From Fistulifera solaris (taxonomy: Eukaryota; Bacillariophyta; Bacillariophyceae; Naviculales; Stauroneidaceae): a DNA stretch of 64,000 nt. Position numbers and translations under genes: made by a program. Each line of letters starts with the position of its first letter. Positions within the stretch are counted from its first letter, which is position 1. The notes below the pieces were generated by a model. It ran no database searches and was not told where the DNA came from. It saw only the letters and a list, made by a program, of their open reading frames with translations. The stretch spans positions 682,001 through 746,000 of the forward strand of contig AP026131.1 in NCBI GenBank assembly GCA_030295235.1, read 5' to 3'. Of this stretch, positions 11,548 through 21,966 are shown one piece after another.

Positions 11548-12542
11548 ATGCAAACGAATACAACAAATCATTACCATGGGTCAGGCAACTTTCCCGAACG
11601 TTTACATTACGTCCTAGAAGAGATGGCGCGCGATCATCAAGAGCACATCATGTGCTGGGACGAGACTGGTTTAGGCTTTCAAGTCCACGATCGAAACCTG
11701 CTCGAAAAGGAGATTCTACCGAAGTAAGTACAGCTTCGTCGCGATCGTCGTGCTCAACATTCCAGGGACTCATTGCTCGCTTGCTCGCTCCTCAGCTTTT
11801 TCAGACAGACAAAATACACTAGTTTCCAGGTGCGCATGAGAAGTCTGTACTTCAAGACTCGCTCGACTTTGCTGACCGCCTTTCTTTTCTCTTTATCCAG
11901 CGTCAGCTCAACATCTACGGTTTCACGAGAATCACCTCAGGTAAGTAATGGAGAGTAACACGCATTAGATGAGGTCCCTGTGTGCTAAGCGACACCATTC
12001 TATTTATACTTCAGGACCGAGGAAAGGAAGCTATTGTCACGACTTGTTTCGACGCAATATGCCGGAACTTGCTCAGCAGATTCCTCGGAAAGACATCAAG
12101 AAAGGTATTCGAAGTCAAGCCAGGGCTAGTTCTCAACATGCGGGCACGGCAATGCCCAAAGATCTCGCCTATCCTGAACTTCAACACTCAACATCTCATC
12201 GCGGGTCACTAACACTAGACCGGAGTCTTGAAGGTGTTCCGCTAGATTGGTCGACGCGCAACATCAACCGTTCACCATCACTCAATTTGGCCTACCTTTG
12301 TTCCCCAAAACGAAGGAGCCAGCCCGATGATTCCATCTGTTCCAAATTCGTCAATTTTCGGAACTTCTCTTTCATTTGGTCCTCGTCAGTTTGCCACGCA
12401 ATTCAATCAAGGCAGTGCGTTTCTAGGACCGGAAGTTCCCAATGAGCTTCTTCATATCCCACTCAGCCCTTCGGCGAACTCCCAAGAGCTCATCAATAAG
12501 GCCCTGACATTGATGCGTTCCAACAACAATCTCGGCCGTTAG
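11548..12542 (+). CDS. Heat-shock transcription factor (HSF family), four or more exons
   Basis: ATG 11548 opens the only frame leading into an HSF DNA-binding domain. Exons 11548-11723, 11796-11829, 11901-11940 and from 12015 join with consistent phase across GT-AG introns of 72, 71 and 74 bp. The joined domain reads FPERLHYVLEE, then WDETGLGFQVHDRNLLEKEILP, then TKYTSFQRQLNIYGFTR and YCHDLFRRNMPEL, the classic winged-helix HSF fold. Exon 4 continues with a basic stretch (PRKDIKKGIRSQ). The C-terminal part is best explained by frame changes between about 12240 and 12320, ending in ANSQELINKALTLM at 12540; the simple frame instead stops at 12445. No clear coiled-coil trimerisation region is visible. 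HSF-type genes are greatly expanded in diatoms, so a heat-specific role should not be assumed. Confidence 0.85.
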
Positions 12543-13704
12543 ACCGAATTTTCGAAAGTCCATGTTTTTCATGAAATCAACGTGTATCGTAGCAGCAAAA
12601 CGTAACGACGGAGAAGTCTTTATAGTAATGTATATTGTTTCACTTCATTTGCGATTCCTTAAGTAGCGCGACGACCGTTGTATCTGCATCCTCTATTACT
12701 CCGCTCCACTGTGTTCTTACGCTAGCAATGTAGATATTCCGTCATTATCACTTCTGATAGCTGGATTTTCTTAATCTTCGGGGAACATTGTCTCAAATTT
12801 TGCCTATCAACTCTTTCCAACCGAAAGATTTTCTGTAAAGTGCCCCGCATCGACCCACTAGCTTCTCATACCGAGCTTCATTCCCTCGATTCATATCATT
12901 TCCTTACACCCGACTAGCAGGACACCAGCAAAGTGTTCTAGCGTGCATCGAACGACGAATGGCCGCACTAGGTTTTCGCGTTCCATTCAATATTGGTGAA
13001 GGAATCACTCTGTTGTGTGCACTTCGCGCGCTACTTTGTGTCAAAGTCCTCCACTAAGCAGAGTTTTCAGCCGTAGAAAGTAATGTTGGTAGTTGGTCCT
13101 CTCTCTAACATGTTTCAAGAAGAACCCTCTACCAATGGAGAAATAAGGAAAGGCGTTGCATCATTCGTCTCATTTGGACGGGTATCAGTTATGACTTTAA
13201 ATGGCCATAGACGACTCGTCCAAATGTTAGTGCTTCCTTAAATTGTCATCGATTACAATAGCCTCTCATTTGCGTTTTCTCGAACGCTGCTTAATCTATA
13301 GATGCGTTCTCGCAGCAACAACATCAACGCGCATGCTAATGGTGTTGTCAAAAAAAGATTTCAAGAAGATAAGAAAAGGCAAAGCGAGGCACATGTTTGA
13401 ATAAGCCTCGTTCGGCCTTTTTCAGTCATTGCCGTACATTACATTATTTGCTAGAGTGTTCCTGTTATTGCGTAATTTGTATCACCTTTGGTGTAAGTTG
13501 GGCTTGAGGGGGAGATTTTTACATATGAAACTGGATGCCGCTGTCCGGCGTCAATGGTCATAATGTCCTTTGGCCAGATCACAAAAACAAAACCACAAAC
13601 AAAATGAACGCATGACGCATCCTAAAATTTTTTTTTATAAAAATTAGTTCATCAAAACGATATTGACAAGCGACTTGTATTTTGTAAGCAAACATCAATC
13701 CTGC
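12543..13704. other. Intergenic, no gene seen
   Basis: About 1.2 kb without a credible ORF. AT-rich near 13620-13690, just before the secreted-protein gene. No RNA gene recognised. Confidence 0.5.
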
Positions 13705-14362
13705 ATGAATCGTTTCACATTCACTCTCGCCCTCTTATTATGGGCGTTTCGGCATAGATTCTGCGAAGCATCTCTCAGTGAGTTCTTTCTTTGAACTTTG
13801 AAAAAATCGATTCTTGCCGGTCATGTTCTTACAATATAAGCTCGTCTCATTAACAGTTGATCGATTAGTAAGTGCCGCATGTGAACTAGCGGAACCTCGT
13901 GTCGATGGCGATGACTTGGCCACGTGCGATTGTAACGGCAGTTTCCGCGTGTTTGGGGGACTGCGAGCCAAGCTCATGTGTACTACCAATATGCGCGTGT
14001 GCTACGAGGGCACCACCTATTGCGGATACGCGAAAGTGGATGCTTCGTTGGGTGCACGTATCTTTGGACGCTCAGGCTTTCTAGGAACGACCATTTCGGT
14101 TGATATGGATGAAGGTCTTCCGAATTCTTTGACCGAAGCTCCTCCCATGACGGTGCGACTGTTTCCAGTCGGGTTGAATTTCTTGTTCAATACGTGTGAA
14201 ATGTTTGTGGGAGACCAGAAATGTGCCTCTTGTGTGGTATGCGAGGAAGGCGTCGAGTTTACTTACGATTGCAGCAATACCGACTTGGCGCCCAGTAATA
14301 CTTTACTTTTCGTCCCCGGTCCCAAAAGTACGACGTGCACTTCTTTCATGCCCGCACCGTAG
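13705..14362 (+). CDS. Small secreted Cys-rich protein (one intron)
   Basis: Exon 1 (13705-13777) encodes a signal peptide (MNRFTFTLALLLWAF). GT-AG intron 13778-13856 joins in phase to exon 2, which runs to the stop at 14362, giving about 193 residues. The mature part has around a dozen cysteines, including CDC, a CASCVVC cluster and TTC near the end, spaced as for an extracellular disulfide-bonded fold. There is no recognised catalytic or binding domain, and no membrane segment after the signal peptide. Function unknown; secretion is inferred from the leader and the cysteine pattern. Confidence 0.72.
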
Positions 14363-14998
14363 TTTAATTGTTTCATAAGTGTATCTTTAATCGAATAAAC
14401 TTTTACTCTCTAAGGATGTAATAATTTTAAACAACCACATAGCTTATCAGGTATAACTCATTATTACCGTTATCGAACTGCGATGACAATCACCATTTGA
14501 TACGATGTACGTTGGGGCGCGCGAGGTTACTTTCTTTCAGAAACCTTCGAAACCGTATATAGCAGCTAGGAAACGTTGCGCTGAGTGAGCCACTTGCGTG
14601 TCAGCAGCTTCGAGTCATCGGGGTGATGGTCCCTTCATGTGATATCAAAAATTACGACTAATGAGGGCTTCCAAAAAATGATGACGGATTCCAGATTTTC
14701 CAGCGGAAAGATAACTCGTTTCAGCCTGCAGCCTGCTATCTGCTATGTTCAACGCTCTAGCTCTGATGTCATAATGTCGGACTCGAGATCATGGAATGTT
14801 CTGGCTTCATATTCATACCTGGGTGCTTGTCGGAAGTCTCTCCGTAACATACTATACAGTTTACGCTTATATAGTAATTATTTCAACGGAAACATTTGTA
14901 CTCTACTCAATTGTACAACATTTCGCGACAAATTCCGATACACGTTTTATGCTATGAGCTTAAATGCCGTTTGTCTCTAAGTAATTTTTTGTCATTAT

Positions 14999-15152
14999 AG
15001 AGAGAAATTTTCTCTCTATGAGAGAAATTTCTCTCTGTAGAGAGAAATAGGGAGAACATTTCTCTTTAAGGGAGAAAATTTCTCTCTAAGGGAGAAATCG
15101 AGAGAAAATCTCTCTCTAAGAGAAAAATTTTCTCACTTCAGAGAGAAATTTT
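14999..15152. repeat. Palindromic AGAGAAATTTCTCT-type repeat block, copy 1
   Basis: Runs of GAGAGAAA and TTTCTCTC alternate with short spacers, so most sub-units can pair with a neighbour. Order and spacers (AATAGGGAGAA, AAGGGAGAAAA, AATCGAGA, TCACTTCAGAGAGAA) match copy 2 in the same orientation. Confidence 0.8.
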
Positions 15153-15872
15153 CATTATGGAGTAAGACGATTTCTGTTTAGAGTTTTCCTCTGTTGAACG
15201 AATTTTATGTACTTGTACTGTACAATGTGGGCGTCGGGCGTCGTTGTCGTTGCGTCGGTGCATTACTTTTCTGCTTGACAAGTATCGAAGAGGTTTCTTT
15301 TCAAAAGAGTAATTCATATCAACTCAAAACCTATTATCTAACGCTTTTGATTAATGGCAAGAATGAGAGACCAAAGGATTAAGAGGGAAATCTCTGAATG
15401 ATCTGAGATGCGGCCGTGGCGTTCTGGAAACTCAACAAGCCCGGGAAAACGAAGCAGCCCCAGACCGCGGAAATTTGCCAGACTCTTCAGTCAGCATGGA
15501 AAAGACAAACTGTGTCCAATGAGCCGCGGATCAAATATGTTTTCACAGTAAAAACAAAAGGGAAATTGAAAATGGAACGCACCAAACAGCACGACGCCGA
15601 GCCAAAAATGGCACTCGGCCTGCACACGCGCCATTCGTCTTTCCAAAGCTAAGCCCCATTGTTCCTGTTGACGAGGTCAATTGATGACTAGCTATCGGGG
15701 ACAAATTACATTTTAGTAATTAGAAATGCTTGTCTCGCTGCACCGTCTTTTTGTTTTTGCGTTGGTTGTTTTGTGCGATAACGGTTGTTCGTTGTGTGTT
15801 GAGGTCTCTTCATCGTCGATTTTTAACCTTAATTAGACTACACAAAGAAGTGAACGAAAGCATAGAAAAAAT

Positions 15873-16023
15873 ATCTCTCTGCAGAGAGAACTTTCTCTCT
15901 AAAGAGAGAAATAGGGAGAAATATCTCTTTTAAGGGAGAAAATTTCTCTCTAAGAGAGAAATCGAGATAAAATCTCTCTCTAAAGAGAGAAATTTTCTCA
16001 CTTCAGAGAGAATTTTTCTCTCT
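15873..16023. repeat. Palindromic AGAGAAATTTCTCT-type repeat block, copy 2
   Basis: Direct-orientation partner of the block at 14999-15152, with the same succession of sub-units and spacers and scattered substitutions. The pair could be the long terminal repeats of a short non-autonomous element or a dispersed repeat inserted twice. Confidence 0.8.
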
Positions 16024-16890
16024 GGCAAAAAAACACATTACTTGTTTTGCGTTATGAGCGAACATACCGTTTCGGTTGCTAAAGATAATATTTATCGTTG
16101 AAACCAAGTTTCGTTCATAGATATTTAGGAATCGATACGACATCGAAACCATAGATAATCGGAACCGCTCGGAGTGAGTAATTTCCGTCAAGCTCCCTGG
16201 TAGTTCCATAAAGTTGAACCTTATTCGAAAGTTGATGGATTGGAAAACAGTCTGATGACGTAAGACGTAAGAACTTGGAGAATAAGGTGATTGGCTCTCG
16301 GAGCTCGGAGCTCGGAGGGTTCCACACTGCACACTTGACTGAGTCATCTTTTGCTCGATGGAACATGACACATGACACGTAAGACCTTGCGTAATTGCGC
16401 AAGACGATAAGGATAGTCAATTCGTCAATCCCGCCACACGCCACACGGACGCGGAAGCCGGAAGCCGAAAGCCGGAGAGTTTCCTTCCTCCGCTTGCATT
16501 TTTGCGGTGTACGCAAGTAGTGACACCGCAAAAACTTGATCGAGAATCATCGAGAACGAGCTGGCGGCGCGGAAGCCGGAAGCCGAAGCGTAGAACGTAA
16601 AAGGGAAAGCCCCGACATTATTATTCGTTTTATCACAGTTCTGTCCTAATGTTTGTCCGCCCCGGGTCCCGATTTCGGATTTAATACGCGTACGTGTCGA
16701 GGGTACTCTCCTTTATAGAGTAAGGTCGTAAGTAGAGCGGTAAATTTCACGACCACCTTTCTTCATTCGACCTCCTGGGCGGCAATTGTGTTCATTTTTG
16801 CTGCGATCGCATCAGCTTGTCCTCACAAATCTCTTTCTCGATCGAATCTCAAGCAATCTTACAATCCTCTTTCAAACAATATTGAACACC

Positions 16891-17451
16891 ATGAACGAAG
16901 TTGGCTTTGCTGATATGATGAAAGTGCTGGAAAGCTGGCAAGCCGTCCGACAAAGAGAAGACTTCGAGGAGCAACTGGGTATCGAAACTCTGATGCTCAT
17001 GTTCGACCTCGACCCGAAAGTTCAAGAAGTATTTGGTTTTGCTCCGAATAAGAAGATAACCGGGCTGCAACGCATGGGGCTTTTGATTCACGGAAGTCAA
17101 GTTGTACAAGTTTTCGATGCCATCTTCTCCGCCTTGGGACCGGACATCGACGAAGTACTCGTACCGATCCTTGAAGATCTCGGAGATGAGCACCTGATAT
17201 TGCGTCTATCTCCCGAACAATTCCAATCTTTGAGCAAGGCGTTGATGCAGATTCTCCCCGGAAAACTGGACGGGTGGTCACCAGCCCTGGAATCGGCTTG
17301 GACGAATGTAATGAATGCTGTGACGAGTCAGCTCGCGGAATGCGTGCGAAATCGTGCTCCATTAAAAACACCAAAGACCGTGACATCCACACATAGCAGC
17401 AATGTGGTTGTCAAAAGTCTATCGGTCGCGACGGCGGACCGGCGGTTGTAA
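16891..17451 (+). CDS. Globin-family haem protein, copy 1
   Basis: Single-exon protein of 186 residues from ATG 16891; an upstream in-frame Met at 16786 would add a leader that the paralogue does not share. The all-helical globin pattern is clear: helix A around VLESWQAV, a CD-region Phe in FGFAP, distal E7 His67 in GLLIHGSQVVQVFDAI, proximal F8 His101 in LGDEHLILRLSPEQF, and a G/H-helix Trp pair (GWSPALESAW). The short Ser/Thr-rich tail is unstructured. It should bind haem and oxygen or nitric oxide, resembling bilaterian-type single-domain globins more than truncated ones. No organelle targeting is seen. Its paralogue faces it 0.66 kb downstream, so the two genes converge. Confidence 0.85.
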   Translation: MNEVGFADMMKVLESWQAVRQREDFEEQLGIETLMLMFDLDPKVQEVFGFAPNKKITGLQRMGLLIHGSQVVQVFDAIFSALGPDIDEVLVPILEDLGDEHLILRLSPEQFQSLSKALMQILPGKLDGWSPALESAWTNVMNAVTSQLAECVRNRAPLKTPKTVTSTHSSNVVVKSLSVATADRRL

Positions 17452-18114
17452 AGTAGAATTGTAAATAAAGCACAGGTCAAATAGTGTCTGATCATCTAGA
17501 TGACTCTACTGATTAAGCTCCTATTTAATGTGCTGCACTACGCTTCAGTAACGGCAACAAGTAACACAACGCCTTGAGGCACTATTCTCGCTCCTTTTAA
17601 ACGATTGTTTTCAGACCCACTCGATACCACATCACATTCTCGAATTCCGATGAGAACTCTCGACGCCCAAGCTCTACTAAGCGCAACTCCTCAACTATTA
17701 AACTTAGGAATGCTTCGAGATCGAAGCGAAGTTAAACATTTTAGATGATCTAGATCTCTGGTACGGAGTAAACTGTCTCTAGGTTTGATGAACCCATAAG
17801 GTTTGAGGTACGAACTACGAACTATGCTCTCGTTCTCTAAAAATAGAGTTGAGGATAGGGAATGGATCTTGTTTTGATGCGCGCGCGATTGCAAGAACGA
17901 GAAGAAAGAACTTCCGTTTTGACCGTTCGATTGTAAACAACGATGTTGAAATGGTTTGATGGAAGGAAGACAGCATCAACAAGTAAAATGTGTAATGAAG
18001 AAATATTAATTATCTTACTGCGAGAGTCAACACAGGCGGTTCGGATTGACTTCCGTTTAATTTCGACATTATGTGCATCAAAATGTAATCAATCGAAACC
18101 AAAACAAAAATGAA
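17452..18114. other. Intergenic between convergent globin genes
   Basis: About 0.66 kb of AT-rich sequence serving as the 3' ends of both globin genes. No ORF or RNA gene was recognised. Confidence 0.55.
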
Positions 18115-18681
18115 TTATGCAGCGCGGGGCAGCGAATGCGAAGGGGTCAAGCCACTTCTCGGCAAAGCCGAAAGGCTATTGCTGGGAGCGGTCTTCTCCA
18201 TTCGCTTAAGCATGCTCTTGACAATCTCAGCATTCACACATTCAATGACCTGTGACCAGGCGGCCCGAACATCATTTGTCCATTCGTTGCCCATGATCTT
18301 TTCCAATACCTCCATCACAGCACGACACAAGAGGGTGAAATGATTGGGCGATAAGCCGTGCTTGCAATGCTGTTCTCCCATTTCGGTGACGACGTCGTAG
18401 AACAGCTCTTCGTCGGGCCCCAGGGCCGAGAGGATCACGTCGAACATCTTGACAACTTGAAGGCCATGAATGAGAACACCCATGCGCTGCATGCCTTGAG
18501 CTTTGACTTCCTTTTCGACGGCGAAGCCGTAAATCGGTTTAATCTGCGGATCCATTTTGAAGAGGACGAGGAGAGTGTCGATACCAAGCTGTTCATCGAA
18601 ACCGTTTCTTTGTCTTGCGGTTTCCCAACTGCTAATCACCTTCATGACACAGGCAGGACTTGCTACTTCGGTATATGTCAT
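18115..18681 (-). CDS. Globin-family haem protein, copy 2
   Basis: 188 residues from ATG 18681 (MTYTEV); the frame extends upstream to 18771 but the start aligned with copy 1 is preferred. Distal E7 His72 in GVLIHGLQVVKMFDVI and proximal F8 His105 in MGEQHCKHGLSPNHF are both present, as are a YGFAV CD region and the NEWTNDVRAAWSQVI C-terminal helix motif. It is clearly related to the gene at 16891 but well diverged. The C-terminal tail is Ser/Pro/Arg-rich. Haem binding is strongly supported by these residues; ligand and role are unknown. Confidence 0.85.
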   Translation of the reverse strand: MTYTEVASPACVMKVISSWETARQRNGFDEQLGIDTLLVLFKMDPQIKPIYGFAVEKEVKAQGMQRMGVLIHGLQVVKMFDVILSALGPDEELFYDVVTEMGEQHCKHGLSPNHFTLLCRAVMEVLEKIMGNEWTNDVRAAWSQVIECVNAEIVKSMLKRMEKTAPSNSLSALPRSGLTPSHSLPRAA

Positions 18682-19331
18682 CTTGATTTTGAAAAGAAAG
18701 GCGTAGGATGTTTTGCAACCTTTTGTTGGAAACGAATTTGTGCGAGACGAACAGAGGCTTGTGGCAAACAATCGGCCGATCAGCGATCTCGCGGATGCGA
18801 GCGGTCATCGGTCATCATCAGAATGTGTTCCCGAATGAGATTCTTCACACCTGCATCAGCGCAGATGATGTCTGATGTCTGGGCACAGGTTAAAAAAATC
18901 CAACGTGGTCATAACTAAAAAGGTACGCAGGCTATAATAAATTTAGTACTGTATAAGTTTATGTAAAAATGGACATTAAACATTAACGGTGAGTCTGTAT
19001 TCTGTATTTCGTATTTCGTTTACTCTTATGGATTTCCTAAAGTCCGAATGAATTTTTGACATTCGAAGGAATTTTGGGGTACAGTGATTCAGAAATCGGA
19101 GTTTCTGAAAGAAAGCAAAAAATGATTTGTGACAAAAGAGAAAAAACCAGTGGAAAATTTACTTAAATGTCAAAAATTCATTCGGACTTTAGGAAAATAG
19201 TACTCCGTAGTAAATATTTAAGATGTCTTTGACCTTGATTTTCTAATTAATTCCTCAAATAATGATTGCCAAGACCGAATTTCGACGTCCAATGTACCTC
19301 ATTGCTCGTTGATCATTGATATCAGATACCA
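18682..19331. other. Intergenic upstream of globin 2, carrying a MITE
   Basis: Presumed globin 2 promoter region, then the miniature inverted-repeat element at 19033-19196. No gene seen. Confidence 0.5.
19033..19196. mobile_element. MITE-like element, 164 bp, perfect 31 bp terminal inverted repeats
   Basis: The arm at 19033-19063 (begins TTTCCTAAAGTCCGAATGAA) is an exact reverse complement of 19166-19196. The interior is short, AT-rich and non-coding. Target-site duplication is not clear. Size and perfect arms fit a recently active non-autonomous DNA transposon. Confidence 0.75.
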
Positions 19332-19332
19332 G

Positions 19333-19667
19333 GGCACGGCGTTAAAAATTCCCCGCCTTGCTGTCGCTGCTTGTCGGGAAAGACTTTTTCGATTAGGGTT
19401 TTTAATTTCCGTCGCGCAGTCTCTCACCGTGCGGATTCTGTAGCGGCTGTGTTACTACGTAAAAAAGACCTCGTACCTGGTACTTCGTCCTTCGTCTCCA
19501 AAGGGTTCTACTTACTAAGTCGATAGAACTTGGTAAGGTGTTTCATACTACGTATTATATGAATTGTTTGTCCTATAGCTTTTACTGTAGTCTTTGGGCA
19601 CATCTTGCTCTATAGTCGATCTAGTTGGTGTTTCAACGGCTCGCCAACGGATTGCATGTGGCACTCG
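19333..19667 (+). repeat. Left terminal inverted repeat of the 1.63 kb element
   Basis: 335 bp arm, matched by the reverse complement of 20628-20962; similarity stops sharply after GGCACTCG. Confidence 0.88.
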
Positions 19668-19764
19668 TTACCAAAAACGCTTTTTTGCCTGTGGCATCGC
19701 AAAAACTATGTTTACGTGAATTTACCTCGGTGTAAATTACGTTTCGCTAAACCCCAAAATTCCG

Positions 19765-19900
19765 GGGAAAGATGGGGAATGTTGGGGAAAGTTGGGGAAG
19801 GATGGGGAATCCCCGAGAATCCCGGGGAATCCCCAAGAATCCCCGAGAATCCCCGAGATTCCCCGAGAATCCCGGGGATTATAGGGGATGTCCGGGGAAG
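19765..19900 (+). repeat. G-rich GGGGAA / CCCCGAGAAT minisatellite inside the element
   Basis: A run of GGGGAAAGTTG and GATGGGGAA units passes into AATCCCCGAG units of about 10 bp. Several G3-G4 runs sit close together, so G-quadruplex formation is possible. Confidence 0.75.
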
Positions 19901-20452
19901 TATAAAAGACATGTCAGGGCGTGTTTACCCTTGTCCTATGTGAACAAAGAGATCTCTTTCCAAGCCTCAAATTTGAACGAATCGAAAGATACAGACCACG
20001 TAGTACCGGTACTTGTACATCGCGACCATAGGGCATACCTGGTACTTTTGAATCCTTGGAGCTCCGCTATGGTGGGGACTATCCGTGGCAGACGAGCTGG
20101 GCACTTTGCTCGGAGTCTTCCGCTGCCGGAACAGCACTGGCAGAAATGTTTGGCGCAGCAGGCGGACTGGTATTGGACTCGACGACGGGCCCGCGTTAGG
20201 AGCAATCGATGGTGTAGCACGTGGCGAAGAGCTAGACATTCGAACGAGGTCGCGGAAGCAACGGAAGGCTATTGTAGAGCATCAGTTCTATTCATAAAAA
20301 TACTTACTTTAAAATTCGTTAATTGCCTTAGCTATCAATAAGTTTACTTGTCATTTTCAAGGTAAAACAGACCCCAATGCGCAATTCGTGACTGGTAATT
20401 CACGGATGTATTCCAGGAAATTTTCAGCTAATGCGAGAAATCTGGGAAGTAC

Positions 20453-20541
20453 GGGGAACGGCGGGGAAAGTTGGGGAATGGCGGGGAAAGTTGGGGAACG
20501 GCGGGGAAAGTTGGGGAACGGCGGGGAAAGTTGGGGAAGTC
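20453..20541 (+). repeat. 20 bp G-rich tandem repeat inside the element
   Basis: About four copies of GCGGGGAAAGTTGGGGAACG. Related to the GGGGAA repeat near the left arm and on the same strand, although the arms themselves are inverted. Confidence 0.8.
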
Positions 20542-20627
20542 GCACATTCTTGAGTGCCAAACGTTGTCTGCATTATCGGGCCTCCAATAAACGTAGATTT
20601 GGAAAGGCCGCTAAAATGCCGGATTAG

Positions 20628-20962
20628 CGAGTGCCACATGCAATCCGTTGGCGAGCCGTTGAAACACCAACTAGATTGACTATAGAGCAAGATGTGCCCA
20701 AAGACTACAGTAAAAGCTATAGGACAAACAATTCATATAATACGTAGTATGAAACACCTTACCAAGTTCTATCGACTTAGTAAGTAGAACCCTTTGGAGA
20801 CGAAGGACGAAGTACCAGGTACGAGGTCTTTTTTACGTAGTAACACAGCCGCTACAGAATCCGCACGGTGAGAGACTGCGCGACGGAAATTAAAAACCCT
20901 AATCGAAAAAGTCTTTCCCGACAAGCAGCGACAGCAAGGCGGGGAATTTTTAACGCCGTGCC
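20628..20962 (-). repeat. Right terminal inverted repeat of the 1.63 kb element
   Basis: 335 bp arm, inverted copy of 19333-19667, beginning CGAGTGCC and ending CGCCGTGCC. Confidence 0.88.
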
Positions 20963-20963
20963 C

Positions 20964-21966
20964 AGCGATAAGCGATAAGCCTACCTGTATACAAAGTAGT
21001 GGTAGGTGGTAGGTAGTGGTAGGTGGTAGGTGGTAGTGGACCAGTCATGCAGTCCAGTAGTCAGCAGTAGTTTGTAGTGTGTAGTGTCATCGATCATCGG
21101 TCATCGGTCATCGGTCATCGTCAAGACATGCAGAAACACAGAACACGAACACGGTCCACGGTCCTCTCTCCTCTCTTGTCTCTTGTCTCTTGTCTGTCAC
21201 CTCAGGTAGGTACTACATACCGGTAGCTGGTAGCGCTTAGCGGAACTGAAACGAGAAAGGAGTACAGTAAGAGATAAAATACCTTTCTTACTATCTACAC
21301 AGCATAGGTCTAGCCTTTGCATTTTATAAATCAATTTTTATAAAACCTTTACACACGCCAATAGACTCAAGCAAATGTTTCGTTGCGATGCGGCCGCAGC
21401 AATCCATGTCGAAAAGCCTGATGAATGTTGCTCGATCCATCAAAAACTTTCTACATTAGTGGCTCGTAGAATGTTTGCGAACAAAAAGACATCGCGGGAA
21501 GTTTGGCAAGAAAAACGAGTGTAAGTATGCGGTGGTTGGTTTCCGGGCCTGATAATGATTTGAGTCGTAGACGAGATACAGTTGAGGTTGACTCATTTGA
21601 ACAACACCATCCACGAGAATAACAACGTTTTATTTTGAAAAATCATGCGAAGCAATGCTTCTTTCTAGTATTGCGTAGAAAAGAATTTCGGTCTCGGGTG
21701 TGGTAGTTCATAGCAAAAAAATAAAAAAGGCCATAAATTATCCGGGACTGGAAATGAGTTTTAGCCGGATCGTAAGGTTAGCCGTCATTACTACTTTTTG
21801 TAAGAGAGTGAGCAGTCAGTCGTCTTCACAAAACTTGTTCGTGCTTTTGCTCCTCGTCCTGCATTTCGACCATGGACATCTCATTTGCTCAAACCAAAGG
21901 CAGTTCTTTAAGCGACATTCATTTGCAATTATACACTAAGTCATCAATCAAGCGTTTCCCTACGGC
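20964..21966. other. Intergenic with simple repeats
   Basis: Contains GGTAGGTGGTA repeats (20995-21040), TCATCGG repeats (21090-21120) and CTCTTGTCT repeats (21165-21200). The downstream part is the presumed promoter of the membrane protein at 21967. No gene seen. Confidence 0.55.

Larger units (their letters stand above)
14363..16890. other. Long intergenic region with duplicated palindromic repeat blocks
   Basis: About 2.5 kb without a protein of recognisable type. It holds two related AGAGAAATTTCTCT-rich blocks, described separately, about 720 bp apart. A 78-codon ORF at 15416-15652 between them is basic and has no known relatives that I recognise. Purine-rich CGGAGCT and GGAAGCCG repeats lie at 16290-16600. 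The last 100 bp is the likely globin 1 promoter and leader. Confidence 0.5.
19332..20963. mobile_element. Non-autonomous DNA transposon or foldback element, 335 bp terminal inverted repeats
   Basis: The arm 19333-19667 (begins GGCACGGCGTTAAAAATTCC) and the arm 20628-20962 are inverted copies of equal length; at least one mismatch was seen (GTCGATC versus GTCAATC near 19618). The repeat is flanked by CAG on both sides (19330-19332 and 20963-20965), a possible 3 bp target duplication of the kind made by PIF/Harbinger-type elements. The 960 bp interior encodes no recognisable transposase. It has G-rich GGGGAA minisatellites near both arms and an ORF-like Ser/Pro-rich stretch on the minus strand (20239 to about 20000), possibly a captured gene fragment. 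The superfamily is uncertain. Confidence 0.85.

Noticed and set aside
15416-15652. 78-residue basic protein between the palindromic blocks
   Set aside because: No homology I recognise, no signal or domain, and compositional features of random ORFs.
14999-16023. CRISPR-like array
   Set aside because: Sub-units are palindromic with short, non-unique spacers, and the context is a eukaryotic nuclear genome.
19967-20239. Transposase or functional gene inside the 1.63 kb element
   Set aside because: Low-complexity Ser/Pro ORF without any catalytic motif; noted only as a possible captured fragment.
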